Source of the DNA: Eubacteriaceae bacterium
GTDB taxonomy: Bacteria; Bacillota; Clostridia; Eubacteriales; UBA1433
Assembly: GCA_012797825.1 (NCBI GenBank)
Contig: JAAZOI010000016.1
Span: 1 to 19,830, forward strand
Direction of reading: 5' to 3'
Length of the DNA stretch: 19,830 nucleotides
Numbering within the stretch: position 1 is the first letter of the stretch; every line of letters begins with the position of its first letter. Of the stretch, positions 7,659 to 15,008 are shown piece after piece. Both the position numbers and the translations under genes were made by a program. The notes under the pieces are model-generated. The model saw nothing but the letters and a program-made list of their open reading frames with translations. It did no database searches and was not told the origin of the DNA.

Positions 7659-8174
7659 ATGAATGATTTATCGGGCCAATATTTGAAAATAGGTAAAATA
7701 TTTTCTGCTCACGGTATAAAAGGTTACGTTAAAATATTTCCTCTTACTGACGATACGGAAAGATTTTACGATCTTAAACATGTTTTTATTAAAGAAAAAG
7801 AAAATATGCACTTGCTTTCAATTGAAGATATTTTATTAAAAGACAAATTTGTTTTAATAAAATTCAATCAAATAAGTAACCGCAATGATGCAGAGAAATT
7901 TAAAGATTTTTTTATTTATGTAGACAGGGCTCAGGCTGTTAAATTGGATAAAGACGAATATTTTATCGAGGATTTAATCGGGCTTTTTGCGTATGATGAA
8001 AATAACATAAATATCGGCGCAGTAAGTGATGTTATTCAAACAGGCTCAGTAGATGTTTTAGTAATAAAAGGTCAAAAAGAATTTTTAATACCTGCTCTTA
8101 AAAAAAACGTTCAGCCTTTAATTGATCAAGGCATGATTAAAGTAAATACGGCAGGCGGAGTTGAAAGTGATTAA
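7659..8174 (+). CDS. rimM: Ribosome maturation factor RimM
   Basis: Binds S19 and helps 16S rRNA processing and assembly of the 30S head. The 171-residue protein has the N-terminal RimM barrel (LKIGKIFSAHGIKGYVKIFPLTDDTERF, the most diagnostic part) and a C-terminal PRC-barrel (YFIEDLIGL to about residue 165), including FLIPALKKNV. Its own ribosome site is weak, and the 2-base gap from khpA suggests coupling. Its 3' end overlaps the trmD start by 8 bases. Confidence 0.95.
   Translation: MNDLSGQYLKIGKIFSAHGIKGYVKIFPLTDDTERFYDLKHVFIKEKENMHLLSIEDILLKDKFVLIKFNQISNRNDAEKFKDFFIYVDRAQAVKLDKDEYFIEDLIGLFAYDENNINIGAVSDVIQTGSVDVLVIKGQKEFLIPALKKNVQPLIDQGMIKVNTAGGVESD
8154..8160 (+). promoter_or_regulatory. 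Ribosome site that sets the trmD start at GTG 8167
   Basis: GGCGGAG at 8154-8160 directly abuts TTG 8161, too close to serve it, but stands 6 bases before GTG 8167. It lies inside the rimM coding sequence. Confidence 0.7.
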
Positions 8175-8892
8175 TTTTACTTGCGTGGGACTATTTGAGG
8201 ATTTTATTAAGGCATATAGCCAATACAGCATTATAGCAAGAGCAGTAAAAAACCAAACGGCACAAATAAATTTTATCAATATAAGAGATTTTTCAAAAGA
8301 CAAACATAAAAACACGGACGATTATCCGTACGGCGGCGGCGCCGGAATGGTAATGACGGCACAGCCTATATTTGACGCGGTAAATTATGCAAAAGAAAAC
8401 AAGGACATACCGGTTATATACTTCTCTCCTATCGGAAAAACGCTTAACAGCGAACTAGCAAAAAAATACGCATCATCTGATAATCTTATACTGCTTTGCG
8501 GGCATTATGAAGGCGTAGATCAGCGGGCTCTGGACTTAACGGTTACTGAGTATATATCAATAGGAGATTATATATTAACAGGCGGAGAAATTGCGGCAGT
8601 GGTATTTATGGACAGCGTCATGCGTTACTGCGAAGGGTTTTTAGGCAATGCGCAAAGCAGCAGCGAAGAAAGTTTTGAAAACGGGCTTTTAGAATACGCG
8701 CAGTATACTCGTCCCGAAGTATTTAACGGATTAAAAGTGCCGGATATATTGCTTAGTGGCAATCATGCTAAAATTAATGAATATCGGCATGCCGACTCAA
8801 TTGAAAGAACAAAAATATACAGAAAAGACTTATATGATGAGTATATAAGCATAATTGATAAAAATGATAAAATGAAAAAAGGAAGGAGGTAG
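8167..8892 (+). CDS. trmD: tRNA (guanine37-N1)-methyltransferase TrmD
   Basis: Methylates N1 of G37 in tRNAs reading CNN, UGG and CGG codons using S-adenosylmethionine, which prevents +1 frameshifting. It has the SPOUT trefoil-knot signatures DDYPYGGGAGMVM, LLCGHYEGVDQR and SIGDYILTGGE, then the linker SFENGLLE, YTRPEV and LLSGNHAKI. I choose GTG 8167 (241 residues): the ribosome site fits, and the LFED segment then aligns in position with LFPE of E. coli TrmD. TTG 8161 would add two residues. The E. coli catalytic pair is Arg154 and Asp169; Arg is kept in DSVMRY, but the Asp of EDSF is Glu here (EESF), read from GAA GAA AGT TTT. The usual Pro before the YTRP region is Ala (AQYTRP). Probably active, but worth checking. 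Confidence 0.96.
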   Translation: MINFTCVGLFEDFIKAYSQYSIIARAVKNQTAQINFINIRDFSKDKHKNTDDYPYGGGAGMVMTAQPIFDAVNYAKENKDIPVIYFSPIGKTLNSELAKKYASSDNLILLCGHYEGVDQRALDLTVTEYISIGDYILTGGEIAAVVFMDSVMRYCEGFLGNAQSSSEESFENGLLEYAQYTRPEVFNGLKVPDILLSGNHAKINEYRHADSIERTKIYRKDLYDEYISIIDKNDKMKKGRR

Positions 8893-8897
8893 CAATT

Positions 8898-9260
8898 ATG
8901 AATCTCATAAAAGCTATTGAGAATGATTATTTAAAAGATAATATTGAAAAGTTTAACGTAGGCGATACAGTTAAAGTTCACGTAAAAGTTGTAGAAGGAA
9001 AAAGAGAAAGAATTCAGATATTTGAAGGAATAGTTATAAAAGAACAAAACGGCGGTATCGGAAAAACATTTACGGTAAGAAAAATTTCATACGGCGTAGG
9101 CGTTGAGCGAACATTCCCTGTAAATTCTCCGAGAATAGATAAAATAGAAATTGTAAAATCCGGTAAAATAAGAAGAGCTAAACTTTATTATCTGAGAGAC
9201 AGAGTCGGCAAAGCCGCAAAAATTAAAGAAAAACGCATAGACCGAACATCAGTAAAATAA
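8898..9260 (+). CDS. rplS: 50S ribosomal protein L19
   Basis: A large-subunit protein at the 30S-50S interface. The 120-residue chain shows FNVGDTVKVHVKVVEGKRERIQIFEGIVI, TFTVRKISYGVGVERTFP and KIRRAKLYYLRDRVGKAAKIKE, all diagnostic for L19. ATG 8898 follows a strong GGAAGGAGGT, part of which lies in the trmD stop region. It is the last gene of this transcription block: the following terminator hairpin begins inside its stop codon. Confidence 0.98.
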   Translation: MNLIKAIENDYLKDNIEKFNVGDTVKVHVKVVEGKRERIQIFEGIVIKEQNGGIGKTFTVRKISYGVGVERTFPVNSPRIDKIEIVKSGKIRRAKLYYLRDRVGKAAKIKEKRIDRTSVK

Positions 9261-9287
9261 AATCAGCATTGCTGATTTTATTTTTTT
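9256..9287 (+). terminator. Terminator containing the rplS stop codon
   Basis: TAAAATCAGC (9258-9267) pairs with GCTGATTTTA (9271-9280), followed by seven T. The TAA stop of rplS is the first three bases of the stem, so termination and translation end are superimposed. Confidence 0.92.
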
Positions 9288-9333
9288 ACAGTAAATATTT
9301 TATAATTATCCATTTTTTTATATTAAATTCGTA

Positions 9334-9339
9334 TATAAT
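9334..9339 (+). promoter_or_regulatory. Candidate -10 box for the lepB-rbgA-rnhB unit
   Basis: A TATAAT about 50 bases before lepB and after the rplS terminator. The matching -35 region is T-rich with no good TTGACA, so this is tentative, but a promoter is expected somewhere in 9288-9389. Confidence 0.35.
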
Positions 9340-9389
9340 ATTTAAATATATTTTATTATTTATATTAATGACTAAAAAGGAAGGCTTTT

Positions 9390-9929
9390 ATGAAGCAAAA
9401 AAGACAAAAATCCGAATTGCGCGAATGGGTGGAAGCAATATTAATAACAGTCGTAATTGCAGTACTGCTAAGAAGCTATGTATTTGTTTTTGCTAAAGTT
9501 GACGGCACAAGCATGGAAGACACTCTTCACAACGGCGATAGGCTTCTTGTAAGCAAAATAACTTACCATCTCAGTGAACCGCAATACGGAGATATTGTAA
9601 TTATAGATGTTACTCAGAGCATAGACGATTATGTTAAAAGAATAATAGGAAAACCGGGCGACACCGTTGAAATTAAAAACAGCACCGTATACAGAAACGG
9701 AATAGCATTAAATGAACCGTATTTGACGCCGGGACTTGAGTATAATGACTTTTCTAAGGTAACAGTGCCCGAGGGCTGTTATTTTGTGCTTGGCGATAAC
9801 AGGCCAGTAAGCAAAGACAGCAGGTATTCAGATGTGGGTTTTATAAAAAAAGATAAAATAGACGGCAAAATTGTTTTCAGAATATGGCCATTTAATGATT
9901 TTAATTCGCCGTATAAAATTTCGGAGTAA
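9390..9929 (+). CDS. lepB: Type I signal peptidase
   Basis: Cleaves signal peptides from secreted proteins on the outer face of the membrane. The 179-residue protein has one N-terminal span (about 15-34) preceded by Lys and Arg residues, then box B with the catalytic serine (GTSMEDTL, Ser41), box D with the general-base lysine (YVKRIIGKPGD, Lys83) and box E (VLGDNRPVSKDSR, about 133-145). It is of the short Gram-positive Sip type with a Ser/Lys dyad. AAGGAAGG precedes ATG 9390. Two bases separate it from rbgA, indicating one transcript. Confidence 0.96.
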   Translation: MKQKRQKSELREWVEAILITVVIAVLLRSYVFVFAKVDGTSMEDTLHNGDRLLVSKITYHLSEPQYGDIVIIDVTQSIDDYVKRIIGKPGDTVEIKNSTVYRNGIALNEPYLTPGLEYNDFSKVTVPEGCYFVLGDNRPVSKDSRYSDVGFIKKDKIDGKIVFRIWPFNDFNSPYKISE

Positions 9930-9931
9930 TT

Positions 9932-10762
9932 ATGCAGGTACAATGGTTTCCCGGGCACATGGCAAAAGCCCTGAGGCTTGTTAAAGAACAATTAAAAACT
10001 GTTGATATTGTAATTGAAGTTTGCGACGCACGCGCCCCCATTTCAAGCAGAAATAATGAACTTAGTTCAATACTAAATAATAAAAAAAGAGTCATTGCAT
10101 TTAATAAATCTTCCCTTGCAGACGATACAGTTACCCAGCAATGGGAAAGTTACTTAAATAATTGTGAAGAATTGTTTGTATTTACAGACGCACTTACACA
10201 TAAGGGCGTAAAAACGCTTTCCAATATACTTATTAATAAAATAAGCGCAAACATGCGTTATAACAGAGCAGTAAAAGCAATGGTGGTAGGACTTCCCAAC
10301 GTGGGCAAATCAATGCTTATAAATAGCCTTACGCAGTCAAGCGGAGCAAAAACCGGCAACCGTCCGGGTGTTACGAGAGGCAATCAATGGATAAGAATTA
10401 ACAGCGAATTGCATCTTTTAGATACTCCGGGAGTGCTTATGCCTAAAATTGAAAGTGAAGAAGACGCTTTTAATTTAGCAGCAATCGGATGCGTAAAGGA
10501 TACTATTTTTGATAAATACGCAGCATGCAAAGAGATTATACAATTCTTAAAATTAAAATATCCGCACTTACTAAAAGCAAGATACAAACTTGAAAATATT
10601 GATAAGCCCGATGATGAGCTTATATCCGATATAGCCTTGAAGCGAGGCTTTATTTTAAAAGGCGGAGAAATTGATCTTAACAGATGTACTGACATTATAT
10701 ACGATGAATTTAAAAACGGAGTAATAGGCAAAATAAGCCTTCAGTCTCCGCATATTATATAA
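9932..10762 (+). CDS. rbgA: Ribosome biogenesis GTPase RbgA (YlqF)
   Basis: A circularly permuted GTPase (order G4-G5-G1-G2-G3) that acts in late 50S assembly. The 276-residue chain opens with WFPGHMAKA, which contains the catalytic His9, and has G1 GLPNVGKS (120-127), G2 Thr148 in PGVTRG, G3 DTPG (164-167) and an intact C-terminal RNA-binding domain. G4 is unusual: the family's NKxD is NKSS (58-61), so the Asp that reads guanine is Ser, and the following G5 SA-type motif is FTDALTHKG. The rest of the fold looks intact, so I expect a functional protein with altered or relaxed base specificity, or compensation by the nearby Asp64/Asp65. CGGAG precedes ATG 9932. Followed after 19 bases by rnhB. 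Confidence 0.94.
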   Translation: MQVQWFPGHMAKALRLVKEQLKTVDIVIEVCDARAPISSRNNELSSILNNKKRVIAFNKSSLADDTVTQQWESYLNNCEELFVFTDALTHKGVKTLSNILINKISANMRYNRAVKAMVVGLPNVGKSMLINSLTQSSGAKTGNRPGVTRGNQWIRINSELHLLDTPGVLMPKIESEEDAFNLAAIGCVKDTIFDKYAACKEIIQFLKLKYPHLLKARYKLENIDKPDDELISDIALKRGFILKGGEIDLNRCTDIIYDEFKNGVIGKISLQSPHII

Positions 10763-10781
10763 GGCGGCAGCAGATAAGCTA

Positions 10782-11903
10782 ATGTTTAATGATAAAACTA
10801 TAGAAGAGATTAAAGAATATTTTAAAACAGTTCAAATAAGCTCTTATTGTGAATATTATGATATGCTGCTTTCAGACAGCCGTAAGAATGTTACAGCTTT
10901 TGCATATCAATTGCAAAAACGCGAAGAAACGTACAAAAAAGAATTAAACAGAATTGATAATATGATAAAAGCTCAAAGCGAACTTTTTGAAAGCGATACA
11001 TTCGCTGTTGCGGGAATTGATGAAGTAGGACGCGGTCCTCTTGCAGGTCCTGTTGTGGCATGCGCTGTTATTATGAGCAGCGGCGCAAAAATACTGCACA
11101 TAAACGACAGTAAAAAATTATCAGAAAAAATGCGCGAAGAATTGTATATACAGATACAAGAAAATTCTTTATCAATAGGTATAGGAATTATAGATAATGC
11201 AAGAATAGACAAGATAAACATCTTAAACGCTACTAAAGAAGCCATGAAAAGCGCGGTCTCAGACTTAAAAATAAAACCTGATGCTCTTATTATAGACGCA
11301 GTTAAGCTGCCGATAGATATTATTCAAAAGAGCCCCATTAAAGCGGATGAAAAATATTACTCTGTAGCTGCTGCAAGCATTATTGCTAAAGTAACTCGTG
11401 ATAATATGATGAAAGAATATGCTTTAAAATATCCGCAGTACGGTTTTTGCGAAAACAAGGGCTACGGCACAGCCGAACATATTGAGGCAATACATAAATA
11501 CGGCCCGTGCCCTATTCACAGGCAAAGTTTTATAAAAAATATTTCACTTGCTAACAGCAAAACAAAAGGAAACTCAGGTGAATATGACGCCAGACAATAT
11601 CTTATAAATAAGGGCTATGAAATAATAAGAAATAATTACTCGACTCAATACGGCGAGATAGATATAATTTTTAAAGATAATGAATACTTGGTTTTTTGTG
11701 AAGTTAAGACTAGAAAAAATTCGGAATACGGAACCGGCGCAATGGCAGTGGGACTTGATAAGATAAATAAAATAACAAAAACAGCTCTTGTATATATAAC
11801 TGAAAATGAAATTTCCGATATGGATATACGCTTTGATATAATAGAAGTATACGATGACGGCAAAGTAGTACATATAGATAATGCTTTTATGGCAATGGCA
11901 TAA
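10782..11903 (+). CDS. rnhB: Ribonuclease HII fused to a YraN/UPF0102 nuclease-like domain
   Basis: One continuous 373-residue frame holds two proteins normally encoded separately. Residues 1-70 match the Bacillus-type N-terminal extension. Residues 72-253 are RNase HII, with Asp80 and Glu81 in GIDEVGRG, Asp172 in LIIDAV and Asp207 in KVTRDN forming the metal site, plus NDSKKLS and the YGFCENKGYGTAEH tail region; it removes ribonucleotides and RNA from RNA-DNA hybrids. Residues about 260-371 are YraN-like, with GEIDII (291-296) and FCEVKTR (305-311), the PD-(D/E)xK-type core whose role is poorly known. rnhB and yraN are often neighbours in Bacillota, so fusion of adjacent genes is plausible. 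No stop or internal ribosome site is seen at the junction. The ribosome site AAGGCGG is rather distant (about 14 bases). The last codons lie in the terminator stem. Confidence 0.93.
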   Translation: MFNDKTIEEIKEYFKTVQISSYCEYYDMLLSDSRKNVTAFAYQLQKREETYKKELNRIDNMIKAQSELFESDTFAVAGIDEVGRGPLAGPVVACAVIMSSGAKILHINDSKKLSEKMREELYIQIQENSLSIGIGIIDNARIDKINILNATKEAMKSAVSDLKIKPDALIIDAVKLPIDIIQKSPIKADEKYYSVAAASIIAKVTRDNMMKEYALKYPQYGFCENKGYGTAEHIEAIHKYGPCPIHRQSFIKNISLANSKTKGNSGEYDARQYLINKGYEIIRNNYSTQYGEIDIIFKDNEYLVFCEVKTRKNSEYGTGAMAVGLDKINKITKTALVYITENEISDMDIRFDIIEVYDDGKVVHIDNAFMAMA

Positions 11904-11920
11904 AAGCATTATTTTCTTCT
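11880..11920 (+). terminator. Terminator overlapping the end of rnhB
   Basis: ATGCTTTTATG (11881-11891) pairs perfectly with CATAAAAGCAT (11899-11909), loop of seven, followed by TATTTTCTTCT. The final codons and the TAA stop (11901-11903) lie in the hairpin. Confidence 0.8.
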
Positions 11921-11944
11921 GTATTCAATTAATTTTCTAAATTG

Positions 11945-13474
11945 TTATAATTCCTGATAACTTAGCATTTCTCTGCAAAAATACACTATCAATATTGATA
12001 AAAATATATTCCATATTGATGATACTATCAATATAAACCCCGGCTGATACATAATCGGATATAAATTTTTCAGTAATGCACCGATTATCACTCCGGGTAT
12101 GCTTATCATTATAAATGCAGAAAAGTAAAGAATAATTGTAATAATCTTATTCGTATTGGCTTTTATAAATTTCTCACAGAGTATTCTTACAGTGATGTAT
12201 AATATTCCGAATGTTATTCTTGCAGCTATGCATATTATTATATTTGCTATTGATGCTTTCATAACAAGCCCTGCCAGCAAAAATATAATTGTAGATTCGG
12301 CAGCAGTTTTTAAAAAATTCTCTGCGCATATGAAAATCAACTTCTTAAATATGCCCGAAGGGATGAGGTAAATAAAATGATTGTTAAATTCTTCAACACA
12401 CCTTGAGGGAGATGTTGAGAAAACTGATAATAATACCGTGAATATAAACAACGGAGCAAGCGTTTTATCTTTTGTAAAAAGCGCAAAAATAAATGCCGCT
12501 AAAATATAAAAAATAGAATATTTATCAAAAAACAAATCGCCTCTTCTTTTATTTTCAAGAATTTGCTTATAGAAAAATACGCTCGATTTTCTGCCTCTTT
12601 TCAAACCTGTTTTTTTAATTATTTCCACGCTTGGCGCGCTTTGAGGGTTGTTTTTAATTTCAAGTCTGCAAATTACATCTTCATAATAATCAGATTTTAA
12701 TTTTAAAATAATAATAACTGCAGAAAAGATATATGCTATTGTAGGTATAATAGATATTATAAACATTACATTATTTTTAATAATCCAAGAAATTGTTAAA
12801 ACCTGCATCCATCCCGCAATTGGTATCAAACTTATAACAGGAGCGCTTGACGCAAGAACAATTGCCTGCAATATACTTTTCCCTGTCAAAATTTTAGCTA
12901 TTGCAGGCAAAAGAATAACAATAAATATTAAAGCGCAAAAAATGTAAATAATATTTTTAACTAATTTCTGTTTATCAGTATCATCGCTTGCGAATAAATA
13001 AATTGCCATTGCAGTTATGTTTGAAGTTAATATTACTATCAAATAGCAAACAAGCAAAATTACCAGATTCGCAAAAGTCATATTATATATTTGTTTTATC
13101 CACGGCAGCGTAAGCAGCAGCAATAGGCCTATGCAAAAAGATATACCGGTCTGTTTTAGTATGCCGTATAACAGTACCAGTCTTGATTTTATAGGACTTA
13201 CAAACAGGTATTTCATATCAGCCTTGCTGAAAAACGCCGTTCCCGCTCTCAGCCCCTGTACGCTTCCGACAATGTATGTAGATAAGTAAAAAAGAAAAAT
13301 CAGTGAATATAATTCCGATATATCCCTCGTTACAAAATTAAATTTTGACGAATAAAAAGAAAATATTATTAAAATTATAAATATAAACAATATCGCTAAT
13401 TTGGATACATTATATCGATAATCAATAAAATAATTTTTAATTTTTTTATAAATTAAATAAAATAGAGCTTTCAT
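11945..13474 (-). CDS. ABC exporter membrane subunit
   Basis: A 509-residue polytopic membrane protein, about ten to twelve predicted spans, with a soluble stretch in the middle (about 275-320, containing EIIKKTGLKRGRKSS). The segment SVQGLRAGTAFFSKADMKYL followed by SPIKSRLVLLYGILKQ resembles the 'putative ABC exporter' permease family of Bacillota, in which a 'FFSxADxxxLFxxPI' stretch recurs near the N-terminus. It starts 26 bases after the ATPase gene on the same strand, so the two form an exporter pair of unknown substrate. I choose ATG 13474, preceded by a weak GGTG; TTG 13486 would add four residues with no ribosome site. Translation may depend on coupling to the upstream gene. Convergent with rnhB. 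Confidence 0.85.
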   Translation of the reverse strand: MKALFYLIYKKIKNYFIDYRYNVSKLAILFIFIILIIFSFYSSKFNFVTRDISELYSLIFLFYLSTYIVGSVQGLRAGTAFFSKADMKYLFVSPIKSRLVLLYGILKQTGISFCIGLLLLLTLPWIKQIYNMTFANLVILLVCYLIVILTSNITAMAIYLFASDDTDKQKLVKNIIYIFCALIFIVILLPAIAKILTGKSILQAIVLASSAPVISLIPIAGWMQVLTISWIIKNNVMFIISIIPTIAYIFSAVIIILKLKSDYYEDVICRLEIKNNPQSAPSVEIIKKTGLKRGRKSSVFFYKQILENKRRGDLFFDKYSIFYILAAFIFALFTKDKTLAPLFIFTVLLSVFSTSPSRCVEEFNNHFIYLIPSGIFKKLIFICAENFLKTAAESTIIFLLAGLVMKASIANIIICIAARITFGILYITVRILCEKFIKANTNKIITIILYFSAFIMISIPGVIIGALLKNLYPIMYQPGFILIVSSIWNIFLSILIVYFCREMLSYQEL

Positions 13475-13500
13475 TAATAACACCAATTATATTGAGTAAA

Positions 13501-14283
13501 TCAATTATTTTCTGTTGTTTGCATATTATTTTCTGTCTTGTCTTCATTGTTACTTACAAGCAAGCTGTTTGTGCATTCCAGTATATATTGACCTGTAACG
13601 TCCAAAAATAAATCTTCCAAATTCAATGTCTTATATTTTGTTTTAGCTGTCCTTATCTTAGACGCAACAATTTTTCCTTCAATCATAAAATAAATTCTGT
13701 CCCACAATTCTTTGAAATCATTTAGCAAATGTGTGCATACTAAAACTGAAGTATCTGTTTGTTTAAGAGAATTTAACACATTTTTGACTTCTATCGCAGC
13801 TTGCGGATCAAGTGAAATTAAAGGCTCGTCCATAAGCAGAACATTAGGCTTTGCAAGTAAAGCACATATAATGTTTAATTTTTTCTGCATGCCTATTGAT
13901 AAATCTCTTCCCAAAGTATTTCTTTTATCATTCAAATTAAAACAATCCAAAAGTTCTTTGGCATAGTCTTTATAATCGTTTATTTCATAAGCCCGTGCAA
14001 TAAATTCTATATGTTCATAAACTGTCAAAAGATCATATACTGAAGGGATTTTAGGAACGTATCCTATCATTTTTTTAGCTTGATTTGATTTATTATTTAT
14101 TTCGCATATGTAAATATTGCCTTTATATCGTAAAAGCCCAGCAATGCAATTTATCAGCGTTGTTTTCCCCGATCCGTTAGGACCAACCAGCAGCGCAATT
14201 TCTCCTGCGCCGACCTCAAGACACACATTATCATTTGCCGCTGTTTTGCCGTATTTTTTTATGACATTCTGTACAGTTAGCAT
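13501..14283 (-). CDS. ABC transporter ATP-binding subunit
   Basis: Powers the adjacent membrane subunit. The 260-residue protein has Walker A GPNGSGKT (34-41), signature LSIGM (128-132, in place of LSGGQ), Walker B VLLMDE (148-153), D-loop SLD (157-159) and the switch His185. The Q-loop position, usually the Gln of YVPQ, is Lys78 (YVPK), confirmed from the codon AAA. Degenerate signature motifs of the form SxGM are common in this exporter class; the Lys at the Q-loop is less usual. The last 20 residues are a low-complexity Asn/Thr/Glu tail. I choose ATG 14283 with GGAGGGG just upstream rather than TTG 14295, which lies inside that ribosome site. First gene of the two-gene operon. Confidence 0.94.
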   Translation of the reverse strand: MLTVQNVIKKYGKTAANDNVCLEVGAGEIALLVGPNGSGKTTLINCIAGLLRYKGNIYICEINNKSNQAKKMIGYVPKIPSVYDLLTVYEHIEFIARAYEINDYKDYAKELLDCFNLNDKRNTLGRDLSIGMQKKLNIICALLAKPNVLLMDEPLISLDPQAAIEVKNVLNSLKQTDTSVLVCTHLLNDFKELWDRIYFMIEGKIVASKIRTAKTKYKTLNLEDLFLDVTGQYILECTNSLLVSNNEDKTENNMQTTENN

Positions 14284-14311
14284 CTGCCCCTCCAAAAAAG
14301 TTCTGCCCTGT

Positions 14312-14340
14312 ATTATACCATATAAAAACAGTTTCTTTAA
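14312..14340 (-). promoter_or_regulatory. Promoter of the ABC exporter operon
   Basis: On the minus strand there is an extended -10, TGGTATAAT (TATAAT at 14317-14312), with TTAAAG at 14340-14335 after a 17-base spacer. The -35 is weak, but the extended -10 is a full match. Confidence 0.65.
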
Positions 14341-14377
14341 AAAAATTATTAAAATATGTCCTTTTATGTTAGAATAT

Positions 14378-14383
14378 TATAAT
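14378..14383 (+). promoter_or_regulatory. Candidate -10 box of the lipoprotein gene
   Basis: A TATAAT 22 bases before the lipoprotein start, with no convincing -35. It lies back to back with the ABC promoter in a 122-base divergent gap. Confidence 0.35.
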
Positions 14384-14405
14384 ACTTTATTTGCAAGAGG
14401 AAATC

Positions 14406-14936
14406 ATGAAAAAATTGACAGCTGTTTTATTAATTATAATATTTACCATATCATTATCATCATGCGGAAAATCAAAAAACCTTACCGATTATGGTCTGGA
14501 ATACCAGCCCGGCGGTTTTTATTACGCGTATTCAACAGAAGGCGGGTATGCCCTGTACGTTCACAACGATAAATCATCTGCGCTTTCCGCCGATGAATTA
14601 GCTGTTTTAAATCCATATTTTGAAGAATTGAAAGACATATCAGCGTTTACTTATCCTTATTTGGCAATGGTGTTTTACAGCAGCAACGAAATGAGCGTAT
14701 CAGCATTTTTACCGGAAAAGAGCGTATATTTATGTTACTACTACAGCAAAGAAGATAATGTCGAAATTGAATTCGCATATTCTTACAAAGATGATAAAGT
14801 ATTGGGTTATAAAGTAATAAACAGCGATTACGATATAAGTTCAGACACTGTACTTGAAAATGCCCGATTATATTATCAAAGCGATATAAGCGGTCTTCAG
14901 AGCGTTTACAAAATAAAACTTAAAGATTGGTTTTAA
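14406..14936 (+). CDS. Small lipoprotein of unknown function
   Basis: A 177-residue protein with a lipoprotein signal peptide: MKK, hydrophobic core and lipobox LSSC with the acylated Cys20. The mature part is acidic and Tyr/Ser-rich (many YY, YYY and Y-Y pairs around 105-165) and likely a single small globular domain outside the membrane. I recognise no family. AGAGG at 14396-14400 supports ATG 14406; TTG 14391 would put five residues, including an acidic pair, before the Lys-Lys start and has no ribosome site. It is divergent from the ABC exporter and ends 72 bases before the MFS gene, with no clear terminator. Confidence 0.82.
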   Translation: MKKLTAVLLIIIFTISLSSCGKSKNLTDYGLEYQPGGFYYAYSTEGGYALYVHNDKSSALSADELAVLNPYFEELKDISAFTYPYLAMVFYSSNEMSVSAFLPEKSVYLCYYYSKEDNVEIEFAYSYKDDKVLGYKVINSDYDISSDTVLENARLYYQSDISGLQSVYKIKLKDWF

Positions 14937-14942
14937 ATTAAT

Positions 14943-14970
14943 TTGATTATTTTGTATAATTTAGTATACT
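14943..14970 (+). promoter_or_regulatory. Candidate promoter of the MFS-oxidoreductase operon
   Basis: TTGATT (14943-14948), 16-base spacer, TATACT (14965-14970). A second possible -10, TATAAT, sits at 14955-14960. The -10 at 14965 is embedded in the 10-bp palindrome at 14962-14971. Confidence 0.5.
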
Positions 14971-14971
14971 A
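14962..14971. repeat. 10-bp palindrome in the MFS promoter, possible operator
   Basis: TAGTATACTA is a perfect palindrome overlapping the candidate -10. A regulator dimer could block the promoter here; a half-site-like TTAGTATAA repeats at 14972-14980. Confidence 0.4.
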
Positions 14972-15008
14972 TTAGTATAAATGACATTAATTGTAGGAAT
15001 TTTATATT

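Noticed and set aside
8161..8166. TTG 8161 as the trmD start
   Set aside because: The ribosome site GGCGGAG abuts it directly, and GTG 8167 has proper spacing and lines up with E. coli TrmD.
14284..14295. TTG 14295 as the ABC ATPase start
   Set aside because: It lies inside the GGAGGGG ribosome site that serves ATG 14283.
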